A stretch of 7,509 nt of DNA from Gammaproteobacteria bacterium. Its GTDB lineage: Bacteria; Pseudomonadota; Gammaproteobacteria; Pseudomonadales; GM7GCV1. The translations under genes were made by a program, and so were the position numbers. Below are positions 1 to 7,413 of this stretch, one piece after another. The DNA is taken from assembly GCA_030830945.1 (NCBI GenBank), contig JAURLY010000288.1, positions 1 through 7,509 on the forward strand, given 5' to 3'. The notes below the pieces were generated by a model. That model had not been told where the DNA came from, searched no databases, and worked only from the letters and a program-made list of their open reading frames with translations. The first letter of the stretch is position 1. The number at the start of each line of letters is the position of its first letter.

Positions 1-218
1 ACCCCGGAAAGATCCGAGGACTGATATTCGCGCGCAACATGCTCATAGCCTTTTTCATTGATCAGCTTTCGTGTGGCGAAATCCAGTTCTGGCGCTACAA
101 TTTTGATTTCTGGTTCTGCTCGAGAAAGCATGTTTGCTTTGTGCCAGGCAATACTGCCACCGCCAACGATCAGAACTGGCTGACCCTTGAGTTTGATAAA
201 AAGTGGGAAACTTTCCAT
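1..218 (-). CDS. cysG: Siroheme synthase CysG, N-terminal part (partial, runs off the window)
   Basis: The 72 visible codons match the start of the precorrin-2 dehydrogenase / sirohydrochlorin ferrochelatase domain. The protein opens MESFPLFIKLKGQPVLIVGG, resembling the family start MD-LP-F--L, followed by a Rossmann nucleotide-binding turn (GGGSIA, residues 19-24) and a beta strand reaching IKIVAPEL. This domain oxidises precorrin-2 with NAD+ and inserts iron to make siroheme, the cofactor of sulfite and nitrite reductases; it acts in the cytoplasm. The C-terminal methyltransferase domain of full CysG would lie outside the window, so a stand-alone Met8/SirC-type enzyme cannot be excluded. 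The gene follows serS after a 6-nt gap, which suggests translational coupling. No good Shine-Dalgarno sequence is visible, and a TTG directly before the ATG is an alternative start. The family assignment is firm; the exact symbol rests on the serS-cysG gene order known in Pseudomonas. Confidence 0.85.
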   Translation of the reverse strand, partial: MESFPLFIKLKGQPVLIVGGGSIAWHKANMLSRAEPEIKIVAPELDFATRKLINEKGYEHVAREYQSSDLSG

Positions 219-224
219 CAACGA

Positions 225-1499
225 TTAGCTGCCAGTAATGGCTTCAAGGCCACCCATATAAGGTCGCAACGCTTCGGGCACCTCAATGGAACCGTCTTCC
301 TGTTGATAGTTTTCTATGATCGACAGCAGGGTTCTTCCCACTGCCAAGCCAGAGCCATTAAGCGTGTGAAGCAATTCTGGCTTACCTTCGCTATTGCGAT
401 AGCGCGCTTTCATTCGGCGAGCCTGAAAATCCCTAAAATTTGAACAAGAAGAGATTTCCCTATATGTATTCTGAGAGGGCAACCAAACTTCTAAGTCGTA
501 CGTCTTTGCTGCTGAGAAACCAATATCACCGCCACACAGAATGACCTTGCGATAAGGTAATTCCAGAGACTGTAGAATATTTTGGGCATGACCGGATAAC
601 GCCTCAAGTGCGTCATCCGATTCTTCTGGCTTAACAAATTGGACTAGCTCGACTTTTTCAAACTGATGTTGTCGAATCATGCCTCGGACATCACGGCCAT
701 AACTGCCAGCTTCGCTTCGAAAGCAAGGAGTATGGCAGACGTATTTCAGCGGCAACTCACCATCATATATTTCGTCACGGAGAGTGTTGGTAACCGGCAC
801 TTCCGCGGTTGGAATTAGGTAATACCCCTGCTCCACATCGAGACGGAACAAGTCTTCCTCAAATTTCGGCAGCTGACCGGTACCCCTCAAGGAATCACGA
901 TTGACGATATAAGGGGTATAAATTTCTCGATACCCATGCTCATCAATATGGGTGTTAAGCATGTATTGGATAAGTGCACGGTGCATCCGTGCAATCTGGT
1001 CACGCATAACGACGAAGCGAGAACCGGTAATTTTTGCACCTGTTTCAAAATCCATCCCGTTGAGCGCTTCACCCAAATCGACATGATCGCGCACATCGAA
1101 GTCAAATTTGCGGGGATTTCCCCAACGGCTTATTTCGACATTGTCGTCTTCACTTTTACCCGCGGGAACTGATTCATCGGGGATATTGGGGATACCCGCC
1201 AAAAGGTCATTCATTTGATCCTGGACTTTATCCAATTGGCCTTTTGCGTCGTCCAGTTTTCCGCCGAGATCAGCTACTGCATCCAGCAGCGGCTGGATAT
1301 CCTCTCCCTTGGCTTTGGCCTGCCCTATGGATTTGGAGCTTTTGTTCCTCTCGGCCTGCAAGTTTTCAGTTTCAACCTGAAGCATCTTACGTTGCTCTTC
1401 AAGGTTATTTAATGTGTTGATATCGAGCTGGTATCCACGCAATGCCAAACGTTTGGCAACTTGCTCAGGCTCATTTCGGATTAATTTTGGATCTAACAT
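225..1499 (-). CDS. serS: Seryl-tRNA synthetase
   Basis: Charges tRNA-Ser (and tRNA-Sec where present) with serine in the cytoplasm; a class II synthetase acting as a homodimer. The 424-residue product has the usual length and the canonical start MLDPKLIRNEPE. Residues about 30-100 are rich in charged and leucine residues and correspond to the N-terminal antiparallel coiled-coil arm that grips the long variable arm of tRNA-Ser. The catalytic core follows: the serine-binding segment IPTAEVPVTN (229-238), class II motif 2 with FRSEAGSYGRDVRG (260-273), and motif 3 with GSGLAVGRTLLSIIENYQ (382-399), whose Arg389 contacts ATP. No key residue is missing. It lies 29 nt downstream of crcB with no terminator between, and its TAA stop is 6 nt before cysG. 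The ribosome binding site is weak (only a GAG-like stretch near the ATG), so coupling to upstream translation is likely. No leader or T-box-like element is visible. Confidence 0.98.
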   Translation of the reverse strand: MLDPKLIRNEPEQVAKRLALRGYQLDINTLNNLEEQRKMLQVETENLQAERNKSSKSIGQAKAKGEDIQPLLDAVADLGGKLDDAKGQLDKVQDQMNDLLAGIPNIPDESVPAGKSEDDNVEISRWGNPRKFDFDVRDHVDLGEALNGMDFETGAKITGSRFVVMRDQIARMHRALIQYMLNTHIDEHGYREIYTPYIVNRDSLRGTGQLPKFEEDLFRLDVEQGYYLIPTAEVPVTNTLRDEIYDGELPLKYVCHTPCFRSEAGSYGRDVRGMIRQHQFEKVELVQFVKPEESDDALEALSGHAQNILQSLELPYRKVILCGGDIGFSAAKTYDLEVWLPSQNTYREISSCSNFRDFQARRMKARYRNSEGKPELLHTLNGSGLAVGRTLLSIIENYQQEDGSIEVPEALRPYMGGLEAITGS

Positions 1500-1528
1500 C
1501 TCAGTTCAAATATGTGGAATAACGCCAA

Positions 1529-1906
1529 TTAAAGGAGGCGAGCAAGGCTCATGCCCAGAAAGGCCGCAACAATACAGAAAATCAGGCTGGATACAACATA
1601 TACCAGAGCAATGGAAACTTCGTGATTTTGAATCAGGCCAGCCGCTTCTATGGCAAAGGTAGAAAAGGTGGTAAATGCCCCAAGAAAGCCAACCACCAAA
1701 AGATCGCGCCAATAGGGTGGAAATGCTGCTTTTTCGACCAAAATAACATAGGCCAAGCCAATAAACAGCGAGCCTAATACATTGACGATAAATGTGGCCC
1801 AGGGAAAACCAACGGTGACGGGGACAGACAAACTTACGGCATAACGGGCCATGGCACCAAAAGCTCCGCCAGAGGCGACCATCAAGAATTTGGGGAGCAT
1901 GCTCAT
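1529..1906 (-). CDS. crcB: Fluoride exporter CrcB/FluC
   Basis: A small inner-membrane fluoride channel of the Fluc family that lets cytoplasmic fluoride leave the cell. The 125-residue product is of typical length, with four hydrophobic segments near residues 6-26, 36-57, 68-90 and 98-121. Family signatures are in order: GGAFGAMARY (13-22), the pore region VNVLGS (41-46) with Asn42, and GFLGAFTTFSTF (73-84), which carries the two phenylalanines of the fluoride-coordinating Phe box (F81, F84). Fluc proteins work as dual-topology homodimers; only one copy is present, which fits a homodimer. The start could be the first ATG (MSMLPKF) or the one two codons later (MLPKF); an AGGG upstream only weakly favours the first. 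The gene sits 32 nt after rarA and 29 nt before serS. There is no room for a fluoride riboswitch, so it appears to be expressed with its housekeeping neighbours. Confidence 0.95.
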   Translation of the reverse strand: MSMLPKFLMVASGGAFGAMARYAVSLSVPVTVGFPWATFIVNVLGSLFIGLAYVILVEKAAFPPYWRDLLVVGFLGAFTTFSTFAIEAAGLIQNHEVSIALVYVVSSLIFCIVAAFLGMSLARLL

Positions 1907-1938
1907 ATGGGTTCAACCCTGATTGGTTTCGATTACAG

Positions 1939-3249
1939 TTATTTGCCAGTATTTGATTGTTCGTCCAACTGGCGCAAGTATTCCAGCTTTTCAGATATTT
2001 TTCTCTCCAGTCCCTGGTTTACTGGACGATAATATTTCCGATCCGAAATTTCCCTGGGCAAATAGACTTCTCCTGCTGCATAAGCCCCTTCTTCATCGTG
2101 GGCGTATCGATAGTCCTTACCATGCCCCAGCTCTTTGGCTACCTGCGTGGGCGCATTTCGCAAATGCTCAGGAACGTCATAACTTGGATCAGAGTTAATG
2201 TCTGCCATCACCTGATTATAGGCTTTATAGACCGCATTACTTTTCGGCGCACTTGCCAGGTAAACAACTGCCTGGGCGATTGCCAATTCACCCTCCGGGG
2301 AACCCAGGCGATCATAGGTTTCCCAACCATTCAGGCATATTTCCAACGCGCGAGGATCGGCATTGCCAATATCCTCCGAGGCCATTCGCACTACTCGGCG
2401 TGCGACATAAAGAGGATCACAGCCCCCATCAATCATGCGACAAAACCAGTAAAGCGCCGCATCCGGGTTGGACCCACGCACAGATTTATGCAGGGCAGAA
2501 ATTTGATCATAGAAATAATCGCCACCCTTATCGAAACGACGTTGACGACCAGAGAGAACCTGCTTCATCTGGTGATCATCAAGCTGACCTGATTCACCAG
2601 CATAGGCTGCAGCAATTTCCAAAATATTTAACACTCGACGACCATCGCCATCCGCCGCGTCAGCTAGTTTTTCAAGCTGATCTTCATTGATCTGTAATTG
2701 TGGGTACGAATGCTTTTGCGCACGTAAAATAATCTGCTTTAGCGCCTGTAAAGACAGGGCCTTGAGTACGTAAAGCTTACACCGTGAAAGCAATGCACTA
2801 TTTAGTTCAAATCCAGGGTTCTCTGTGGTGGCACCAATAAAAATGATGGTTCCGTCTTCAATATGCGGTAGGAATCCGTCTTGCTGGGCCTTGTTAAACC
2901 TGTGGACCTCATCGACAAACAAAACAGTTTTTCGACCAGACATGGACGCGGTTTGTCTGGCACGCTCTATCGCGTCCCGTACATCTTTTATGCCTGAGGT
3001 AACCGCTGAGAGTGTTAAAAATTCGGTATCGGCGTACTCGGAAACCATTCTCGCCAACGTTGTCTTACCCACTCCCGGAGGGCCCCACAAAATCATCGAA
3101 TGTGGCTGACCACTCTCCAGAGCTGTTCTTAAGGTGCTGTCCTTGCCAACGATCTCTTCTTGACCATATAGAGCGTCCAGACTCAATGGGCGCAACTTCG
3201 CCGCAAGCGGCTGGTATGGGTTATTCCCTGAGGCAAAAAGATCAGTCAT
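1939..3249 (-). CDS. rarA: Replication-associated recombination protein RarA (MgsA), AAA+ ATPase
   Basis: A clamp-loader-like AAA+ ATPase that acts at stalled or damaged replication forks in the cytoplasm and belongs to the bacterial RarA / eukaryotic WRNIP1-Mgs1 family. The 436 residues show the complete order of motifs: conserved N-terminal YQPLAAKLRP (12-21), Walker A GPPGVGKT (56-63), Walker B LFVDEVHRF (110-118), sensor 1 IGATTENP (138-145), arginine finger in LLSRCKLY (153-160), sensor 2 around GDGRRVLN (201-208), then the C-terminal tetramerisation part including NPDAALYW (261-268). Length and residues are normal, so it should be active. The ATG lies inside the end of lolA, giving an 8-nt overlap, and no convincing Shine-Dalgarno sequence precedes it; translation is probably coupled to lolA. 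In E. coli the same lolA-rarA pairing occurs, which supports orthology. Confidence 0.97.
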   Translation of the reverse strand: MTDLFASGNNPYQPLAAKLRPLSLDALYGQEEIVGKDSTLRTALESGQPHSMILWGPPGVGKTTLARMVSEYADTEFLTLSAVTSGIKDVRDAIERARQTASMSGRKTVLFVDEVHRFNKAQQDGFLPHIEDGTIIFIGATTENPGFELNSALLSRCKLYVLKALSLQALKQIILRAQKHSYPQLQINEDQLEKLADAADGDGRRVLNILEIAAAYAGESGQLDDHQMKQVLSGRQRRFDKGGDYFYDQISALHKSVRGSNPDAALYWFCRMIDGGCDPLYVARRVVRMASEDIGNADPRALEICLNGWETYDRLGSPEGELAIAQAVVYLASAPKSNAVYKAYNQVMADINSDPSYDVPEHLRNAPTQVAKELGHGKDYRYAHDEEGAYAAGEVYLPREISDRKYYRPVNQGLERKISEKLEYLRQLDEQSNTGK

Positions 3250-3868
3250 CGACTATGACTTCAGCATCCACTGAGATAGAAAATTGATAAGGATGTTCGG
3301 GCAAAATCTGATCAAGTGAATCAAATTGGATATCGGTTATCTGTCCAAGATTATCTTCCAGTTCCATTCGAGTTGGTGTTCCATCATCGAACGTCAATGC
3401 AAGTGATTTGTAGCCGGCATCTTCAGCGCGCGGGGATAACATAAACCTGCTGCCGATGACTTCAACCTGATAATAGTCTGCCAAATTGCCCTCCCCGACA
3501 AACACGGCTGCAGGGTTGTCTGCCGGGTTGGCACTCCAGGGCCTTATACGCACCTGGTTCAAATCTTCATCGTGGAAGTAAATATTCTGCCCATCGGCGA
3601 CCAGAATCGAGCGATAAGGCTCTGTTACTTGCCAAAATATTCGATTGGGTTTTTCAAAACTGAGAATCCCTTCTTGCTCATCAAGAAGATAGCCATCCTC
3701 TTCCGTCACCGTCTGAATGAATGAGGATTGAAAGCCATTCAGTTGATCCAGCAGTTGTTGCAGCTCATCTACTGCCTCTTGTGCGGACACGTTTGGCGCT
3801 ATAGACCAGATTGCAAACAAAAAAAAGATTTTTATAACCGGAGCTGGGAGCAAAGTAATACTGCGCAT
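3242..3868 (-). CDS. lolA: Outer-membrane lipoprotein carrier protein LolA
   Basis: The periplasmic chaperone that takes lipoproteins from the LolCDE inner-membrane complex and hands them to LolB at the outer membrane. The 208-residue precursor begins with a Sec signal peptide: Met-Arg, a hydrophobic core about residues 11-24 (VIKIFFLFAIWSIA), and a probable signal peptidase I site after VSA (residue 29), leaving a mature protein starting QEAVDEL. The mature part carries LolA-typical features: LNGFQSSFIQTV near its start, then a segment KPNRIFWQVTEPYRSILVAD that parallels the conserved K/RP-N-F-W---P ligand-cavity region of E. coli LolA, including the conserved arginine position. Length agrees with the family (E. 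coli about 203). It starts 8 nt after the ftsK stop and overlaps rarA by 8 nt. No strong ribosome binding site is seen, so coupling to ftsK is likely. Sequence conservation in LolA is modest, but context makes the call firm. Confidence 0.95.
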   Translation of the reverse strand: MRSITLLPAPVIKIFFLFAIWSIAPNVSAQEAVDELQQLLDQLNGFQSSFIQTVTEEDGYLLDEQEGILSFEKPNRIFWQVTEPYRSILVADGQNIYFHDEDLNQVRIRPWSANPADNPAAVFVGEGNLADYYQVEVIGSRFMLSPRAEDAGYKSLALTFDDGTPTRMELEDNLGQITDIQFDSLDQILPEHPYQFSISVDAEVIVDD

Positions 3869-3876
3869 AGGCTTGC

Positions 3877-6246
3877 TTAATGTTTTGGCGGTGGTGGTGC
3901 TAAGACCTCACGATTACCATTGGGTTGCATTTCAGTCACAACACCAGCGGCCTCCATCGCTTCCACCAGGCGTGCAGCACGGTTATAGCCTATTCGGAGT
4001 TTTCGCTGCACAGAGGAGATCGAGGCTTTTTGGCTTTCGGTGACAAACTCTACCGCCTGATCGTATAGCGCATCGGATTCTGCGTCATCACCGGAATTAT
4101 CCGAGTCGGATGTGTAGCCTGGCACGGGAACATCGGCGCTGGTTGCTTCTTCAGTCAAGCCTTCAACGTACTCAGGCTCGATCCCGCGACTGGTCCAGTC
4201 TTCCACCACTTTGTGTACTTCATGATCGTCTACAAACGCACCATGAACACGTACAGGCACGCTTGTGCCAGTTGGCAAGAACAACATATCCCCATGACCG
4301 AGCAGTTGTTCTGCACCACCCTGATCCAGAATCGTGCGTGAATCGATGCGGGATGAGACCTGAAAAGCCATTCGAGTCGGGATATTGGCCTTGATTAATC
4401 CGGTAATCACATCGACAGAAGGTCTCTGCGTCGCCAGGATAAGATGTATTCCAGCTGCACGTGCTTTTTGGGCAATACGGGCGATTAGCTGCTCCACTTT
4501 TTTGCCAACGATCATCATCATATCGGCGAATTCATCGATAACGACCACAATAGCCGGCAGCGGCTCCAGATTTGGTGCAGGCATCATGCCCTCGCCCCCG
4601 GCTTCTTCAAACCGCATTTGTTCCAGTGGCTCGGGACGCCATATCGGATCCGGAATGGGTTCACCGGCTGCATTGGCTTCGCGAACTTTCTTGTTATAGC
4701 CCGCGAGGTTACGCACACCTAACTGAGCCATAAGTTTATACCGGCGCTCCATTTCACCTACACACCAACGCAATCCATTGGCGGCATCTTTCATGTCGGT
4801 CACCACTGGCGCCAACAAATGTGGAATACCCTCGTAAACAGCCAATTCCAGCATTTTGGGGTCAACCAACAGCAATCTAACTTCGTCTGGCGAAGCCTTG
4901 TACAAAAGACTCAACAGCATGACATTCACGGCCACCGACTTACCTGAACCCGTAGTTCCTGCAACCAGCAGGTGAGGCATACGTGCGAGATCTGCAATTA
5001 CAGGTTGTCCGGAAATGTCGTGCCCCATCGCCAGAGTTAATGGGGATTTGGATTGTTCGTAATTAGAGGACGCCAAGACCTGACTTAACCGAACCATTTC
5101 CCGCTTTTCATTGGGCACTTCAATACCAACGACAGACTTGCCCGCAATTACTTCGACTACTCGCACACTGGTTACGGCCAACGAACGAGCCAAATCCTTG
5201 GCCAGATTCGTAATTTTGCTGGCCTTTACGCCTGCGGCCGGCTGAATTTCGAATCGGGTCACCACTGGACCCGGCTGAACAGCCACAACTTCTGCGATGA
5301 CTCCAAAGTCCTTGAGTTTTATTTCCAGAAGTCGCGACATCGCCTCCAGGGACTCTGCCGAATAACCTGTTCGATCTGCATCTTCCATTGAGTCAAGCAG
5401 GCTTAACTGTGGCAGACGATTACTTTCACCACTTTGGTCTTTAAACAATTCCGCCTGCTTTTCTTTTTGCACTCGTTTACTGGGTGCAGGAGGTGCTGGC
5501 GGCTTGTGGATTTCAACAGGTTTACGAGAACTTTTTCGCTGTTTTTCAGCAGCGACGGCAAACTCCCTCTTCTGGACTGTTTTTTCCGTTTCCCGTTTCT
5601 GGGCTCTTGCCACTAAGAACTGCTGAAACCCGTACTTTATTCGCTGATAACCGTGGACAGTTCCATGCCCAACCGAATCAAACAATCTTAACCATGACAG
5701 CCCGGTATAAAGCGTGATTCCGTATAAAAACATGGCGATCAACAGTAACTTGGTACCAATCACACCGAGTGCGCCGGTCATGATCATGGCTATGCTATGG
5801 CCAAGTAGTCCCCCGTCACCCTGAGGCAGCAAAGACTGAGGCGAACCACGGAAAAACACCAGTGCCGAGCCAGCAATCATTATCAATACAAAACCCAGAA
5901 TTCTCAGGGCCAAGTGATGACTAACCTGACTTGCAGGCTCTACGCGGTATTCACGAAAAATCTTGATGACCTGATAACCCACCAAAAGTGGAAACAGGTA
6001 TGCAAGCTGTCCGAAGACATAAAAGAATACATCGGACAGCCAGGCTCCTGCGGGGCCAACTGCATTACTTATCTGGTCATTGGATCCAGTGCGAGACCAA
6101 CCCGGGTCGGCCGGGTCATAGCTGAGCAGCGTTAGCAAGAGGATGACAGCAATTACCGCACAGCCAATGAGCGCACCTTCACGCAAAATGGAGTGCTGTA
6201 TTCTCGCCTGATCAGTATTTGTGGATTCTTTCTTTGTGCTACTCAA
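3877..6246 (-). CDS. ftsK: DNA translocase FtsK, Pseudomonas-type short-linker form
   Basis: Septum-anchored DNA pump that clears and aligns chromosome termini at division and activates XerCD at dif. The 789-residue product has hydrophobic segments at about 22-42, 70-95, 112-133 and 150-182 (the four-helix N-terminal membrane domain), a basic, proline-containing linker of roughly 100 residues (about 190-290), the alpha/beta motor domain with Walker A AGTTGSGKS (429-437) and Walker B AIVVVIDEFAD (565-575), and a C-terminal winged-helix gamma domain (about 724-787: ASISSVQRKLRIGYNRAARL) that reads KOPS sequences and touches XerD. E. coli FtsK is over 1300 residues because of its long linker; this length resembles Pseudomonas FtsK. 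The start is uncertain. The reading frame is closed by TAG two codons upstream of the TTG at 6246, no ATG is available before residue 123, and the only strong GGAGG is 28 nt upstream. A TTG at codon 21 is a less likely alternative. The gene heads the minus-strand operon. Confidence 0.96.
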   Translation of the reverse strand: MSSTKKESTNTDQARIQHSILREGALIGCAVIAVILLLTLLSYDPADPGWSRTGSNDQISNAVGPAGAWLSDVFFYVFGQLAYLFPLLVGYQVIKIFREYRVEPASQVSHHLALRILGFVLIMIAGSALVFFRGSPQSLLPQGDGGLLGHSIAMIMTGALGVIGTKLLLIAMFLYGITLYTGLSWLRLFDSVGHGTVHGYQRIKYGFQQFLVARAQKRETEKTVQKREFAVAAEKQRKSSRKPVEIHKPPAPPAPSKRVQKEKQAELFKDQSGESNRLPQLSLLDSMEDADRTGYSAESLEAMSRLLEIKLKDFGVIAEVVAVQPGPVVTRFEIQPAAGVKASKITNLAKDLARSLAVTSVRVVEVIAGKSVVGIEVPNEKREMVRLSQVLASSNYEQSKSPLTLAMGHDISGQPVIADLARMPHLLVAGTTGSGKSVAVNVMLLSLLYKASPDEVRLLLVDPKMLELAVYEGIPHLLAPVVTDMKDAANGLRWCVGEMERRYKLMAQLGVRNLAGYNKKVREANAAGEPIPDPIWRPEPLEQMRFEEAGGEGMMPAPNLEPLPAIVVVIDEFADMMMIVGKKVEQLIARIAQKARAAGIHLILATQRPSVDVITGLIKANIPTRMAFQVSSRIDSRTILDQGGAEQLLGHGDMLFLPTGTSVPVRVHGAFVDDHEVHKVVEDWTSRGIEPEYVEGLTEEATSADVPVPGYTSDSDNSGDDAESDALYDQAVEFVTESQKASISSVQRKLRIGYNRAARLVEAMEAAGVVTEMQPNGNREVLAPPPPKH

Positions 6247-6283
6247 AAACTATGGTCCGTTGAGTCAGAATTATCCTCCGCAT
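6239..6283 (-). other. Possible 14-codon upstream ORF overlapping the ftsK start
   Basis: On the minus strand an ATG at 6283 opens a short frame, MRRIILTQRTIVFE, that ends at a TAG (6241-6239) lying across ftsK codons 2 and 3. It is preceded by AGGG four bases before the ATG, a modest ribosome binding site. It is in another frame from ftsK and overlaps the annotated TTG start by 8 nt. It could be a leader whose translation delivers ribosomes to the weak ftsK start. Alternatively it could be the true ftsK N-terminus, separated by a single-base error or frameshift in the run of five T (6249-6245): removing one T would join it to ftsK and add 12 residues. Chance occurrence is also possible for such a short frame. 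Confidence 0.25.
6275..6279 (-). promoter_or_regulatory. GGAGG Shine-Dalgarno-like site upstream of ftsK
   Basis: A perfect GGAGG is read on the minus strand, but it ends 28 nt before the TTG assigned to ftsK, too far for normal initiation there. The nearest codons at suitable spacing are ATT and CTG (6268), both in the frame of the 14-codon mini-ORF and not of ftsK. It is the strongest such motif in the minus-strand operon's 5' region, and its position is what makes the ftsK start questionable. Confidence 0.3.
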
Positions 6284-6336
6284 TTTGCCCTAAAGCTGAT
6301 CTGCAGGCCAACGCAACAATCATTTCATTTGCACAA

Positions 6337-6364
6337 TTGTCGTTCTATATTCCTGTCATATAAT
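6337..6364 (+). promoter_or_regulatory. Sigma-70 promoter of trxB
   Basis: A perfect -10 box TATAAT (6359-6364) lies 16 nt after a -35-like TTGTCG (6337-6342, four of six consensus bases). Transcription would start near 6371, leaving a leader of about 75 nt before trxB. The -35 box is overlapped by an 8-bp palindrome ACAATTGT (6333-6340). In the whole 200-nt divergent region (6247-6446) this is the only promoter I find convincing; no equally good minus-strand promoter for ftsK is seen, and no LexA box (CTGT-N8-ACAG) is present. Confidence 0.65.
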
Positions 6365-6434
6365 CAACTTATTGTCCCTGACCGCCCGCATTGTCTATGA
6401 TTGCGCGCAGATTAAAATTCCCAACGATATATTC

Positions 6435-6440
6435 AAGGAA
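6435..6440 (+). promoter_or_regulatory. Ribosome binding site deciding the trxB start
   Basis: AAGGAA ends 6 nt before the ATG at 6447, ideal spacing. It fixes that ATG as the start over the in-frame TTG at 6372, which would add 25 residues with no similarity to thioredoxin reductases and would lie about at the predicted transcription start. Confidence 0.85.
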
Positions 6441-6446
6441 ACATTC

Positions 6447-7394
6447 ATGAGCGATGTCAGTCACCATCGATTAATTATTCTGGGCTCTGGCCCTGCAGGC
6501 TACACGGCAGCTGTCTACGCTGCCAGGGCGAACCTCAATCCTGTTTTGATTACAGGAATGGAGCAAGGTGGTCAGCTGACAACCACTACGGACGTGGATA
6601 ACTGGCCAGGCGATGTTGAGGGACTCCAAGGACCGGATTTGATGATACGGATGCAGCAACATGCTGAGCGCTTCGATACTGAGATTATTTTTGATCACAT
6701 TGAAGAAACAGATTTAAGCAAGAGGCCTTTTACACTTAAAGGAACCCATACTTACACCTGCGATGCGCTGATAATTGCTACAGGCGCATCTGCACAATAC
6801 CTTGGGCTGGAATCAGAATCAGCTTTCCAGGGTCGTGGTGTAAGTGCCTGCGCCACGTGCGATGGATTCTTTTACCGAGATCAAAAAGTTGCTGTCGTTG
6901 GCGGCGGTAATACTGCCGTAGAAGAAGCTTTGTATTTGTCTAACCTCTGTTCTGAAGTCACGTTAATTCATCGAAGGGACAAACTTCGCTCAGAAAAAAT
7001 CTTGCAGGACAAATTGTTCGAAAAAGAGAAAAACGGCAATGTTCATATTCTTTGGAATCAACAATTAGATGAGGTTTTGGGTAACGAGCAGGGAGTTACC
7101 GGTGCACGCATCAAAAGCACAGAAGATGGATCAACCAGCGAACTGGATATTGCCGGTATTTTTATTGCCATTGGACACAAGCCCAATACACAAATATTTG
7201 AGGGCCAACTGGAGATGAAGGACGGATATCTAACCATCAATAGTGGCACTCAAGGCAATGCTACCCAGACTAGTGTCGAAGGCGTTTTTGCCGCAGGGGA
7301 CGTTGCTGACCATGTTTATCGACAGGCGATCACCTCCGCCGGTTCAGGCTGCATGGCTGCGCTAGACGCGGAAAAGTATCTGGACGAAAGCTAG
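6447..7394 (+). CDS. trxB: Thioredoxin reductase (NADPH)
   Basis: A cytoplasmic homodimeric flavoenzyme that passes electrons from NADPH through FAD and a redox-active disulfide to thioredoxin, feeding ribonucleotide reductase, methionine sulfoxide reductases and thiol repair. The 315-residue product is the normal low-molecular-weight bacterial type. Visible motifs in order are the FAD dinucleotide fold GSGPAGYTAAVYAARA (13-28), EQGGQLTTTTDVDNWPG (39-55), the active-site CATC (Cys135, Cys138) in SACATCDGFF, the NADPH fold GGGNTAVEEALYLS (152-165) with the HRRDKLR 2'-phosphate-binding stretch (175-181), and the C-terminal FAD motif GVFAAGDVADHVYRQAITSA (279-298). All catalytic residues are present. 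It is transcribed divergently from ftsK, has its own promoter and ribosome binding site, and is closed by an intrinsic terminator, so it appears to be a single-gene unit. The trxB-ftsK divergent pair matches the Pseudomonas arrangement. Confidence 0.98.
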   Translation: MSDVSHHRLIILGSGPAGYTAAVYAARANLNPVLITGMEQGGQLTTTTDVDNWPGDVEGLQGPDLMIRMQQHAERFDTEIIFDHIEETDLSKRPFTLKGTHTYTCDALIIATGASAQYLGLESESAFQGRGVSACATCDGFFYRDQKVAVVGGGNTAVEEALYLSNLCSEVTLIHRRDKLRSEKILQDKLFEKEKNGNVHILWNQQLDEVLGNEQGVTGARIKSTEDGSTSELDIAGIFIAIGHKPNTQIFEGQLEMKDGYLTINSGTQGNATQTSVEGVFAAGDVADHVYRQAITSAGSGCMAALDAEKYLDES

Positions 7395-7413
7395 ATTTAT
7401 CTTGGCAAATGAC

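Noticed and set aside
1506..1916. Overlapping 136-codon minus-strand frame that fully covers crcB and is longer than it.
   Set aside because: The crcB frame carries all Fluc signatures and four membrane segments. The longer frame has no recognisable motif and is a shadow of a gene with biased composition.
1957..2592. Plus-strand open frame of about 211 codons antisense to rarA, with another of 145 codons at 2253-2690.
   Set aside because: No recognisable domain, no ribosome binding site noted, and both lie wholly within a complete conserved AAA+ gene; antisense shadows.
3489..3496. Minus-strand octamer GGGGAGGG matching the E. coli KOPS consensus GGGNAGGG recognised by FtsK.
   Set aside because: About one match on either strand is expected by chance in a window of this size. 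It lies in lolA coding sequence, and a single site says nothing about strand skew.
6372..6446. N-terminal extension of TrxB by 25 residues from a TTG at 6372.
   Set aside because: AAGGAA at 6435-6440 places initiation at the ATG at 6447, where similarity to TrxB begins, and the TTG coincides with the predicted transcription start.
6247..6446. Search for a LexA box and a riboswitch in the ftsK-trxB divergent region, since E. coli ftsK is SOS-linked.
   Set aside because: No CTGT-N8-ACAG match and no substantial stem-loop seen by eye.
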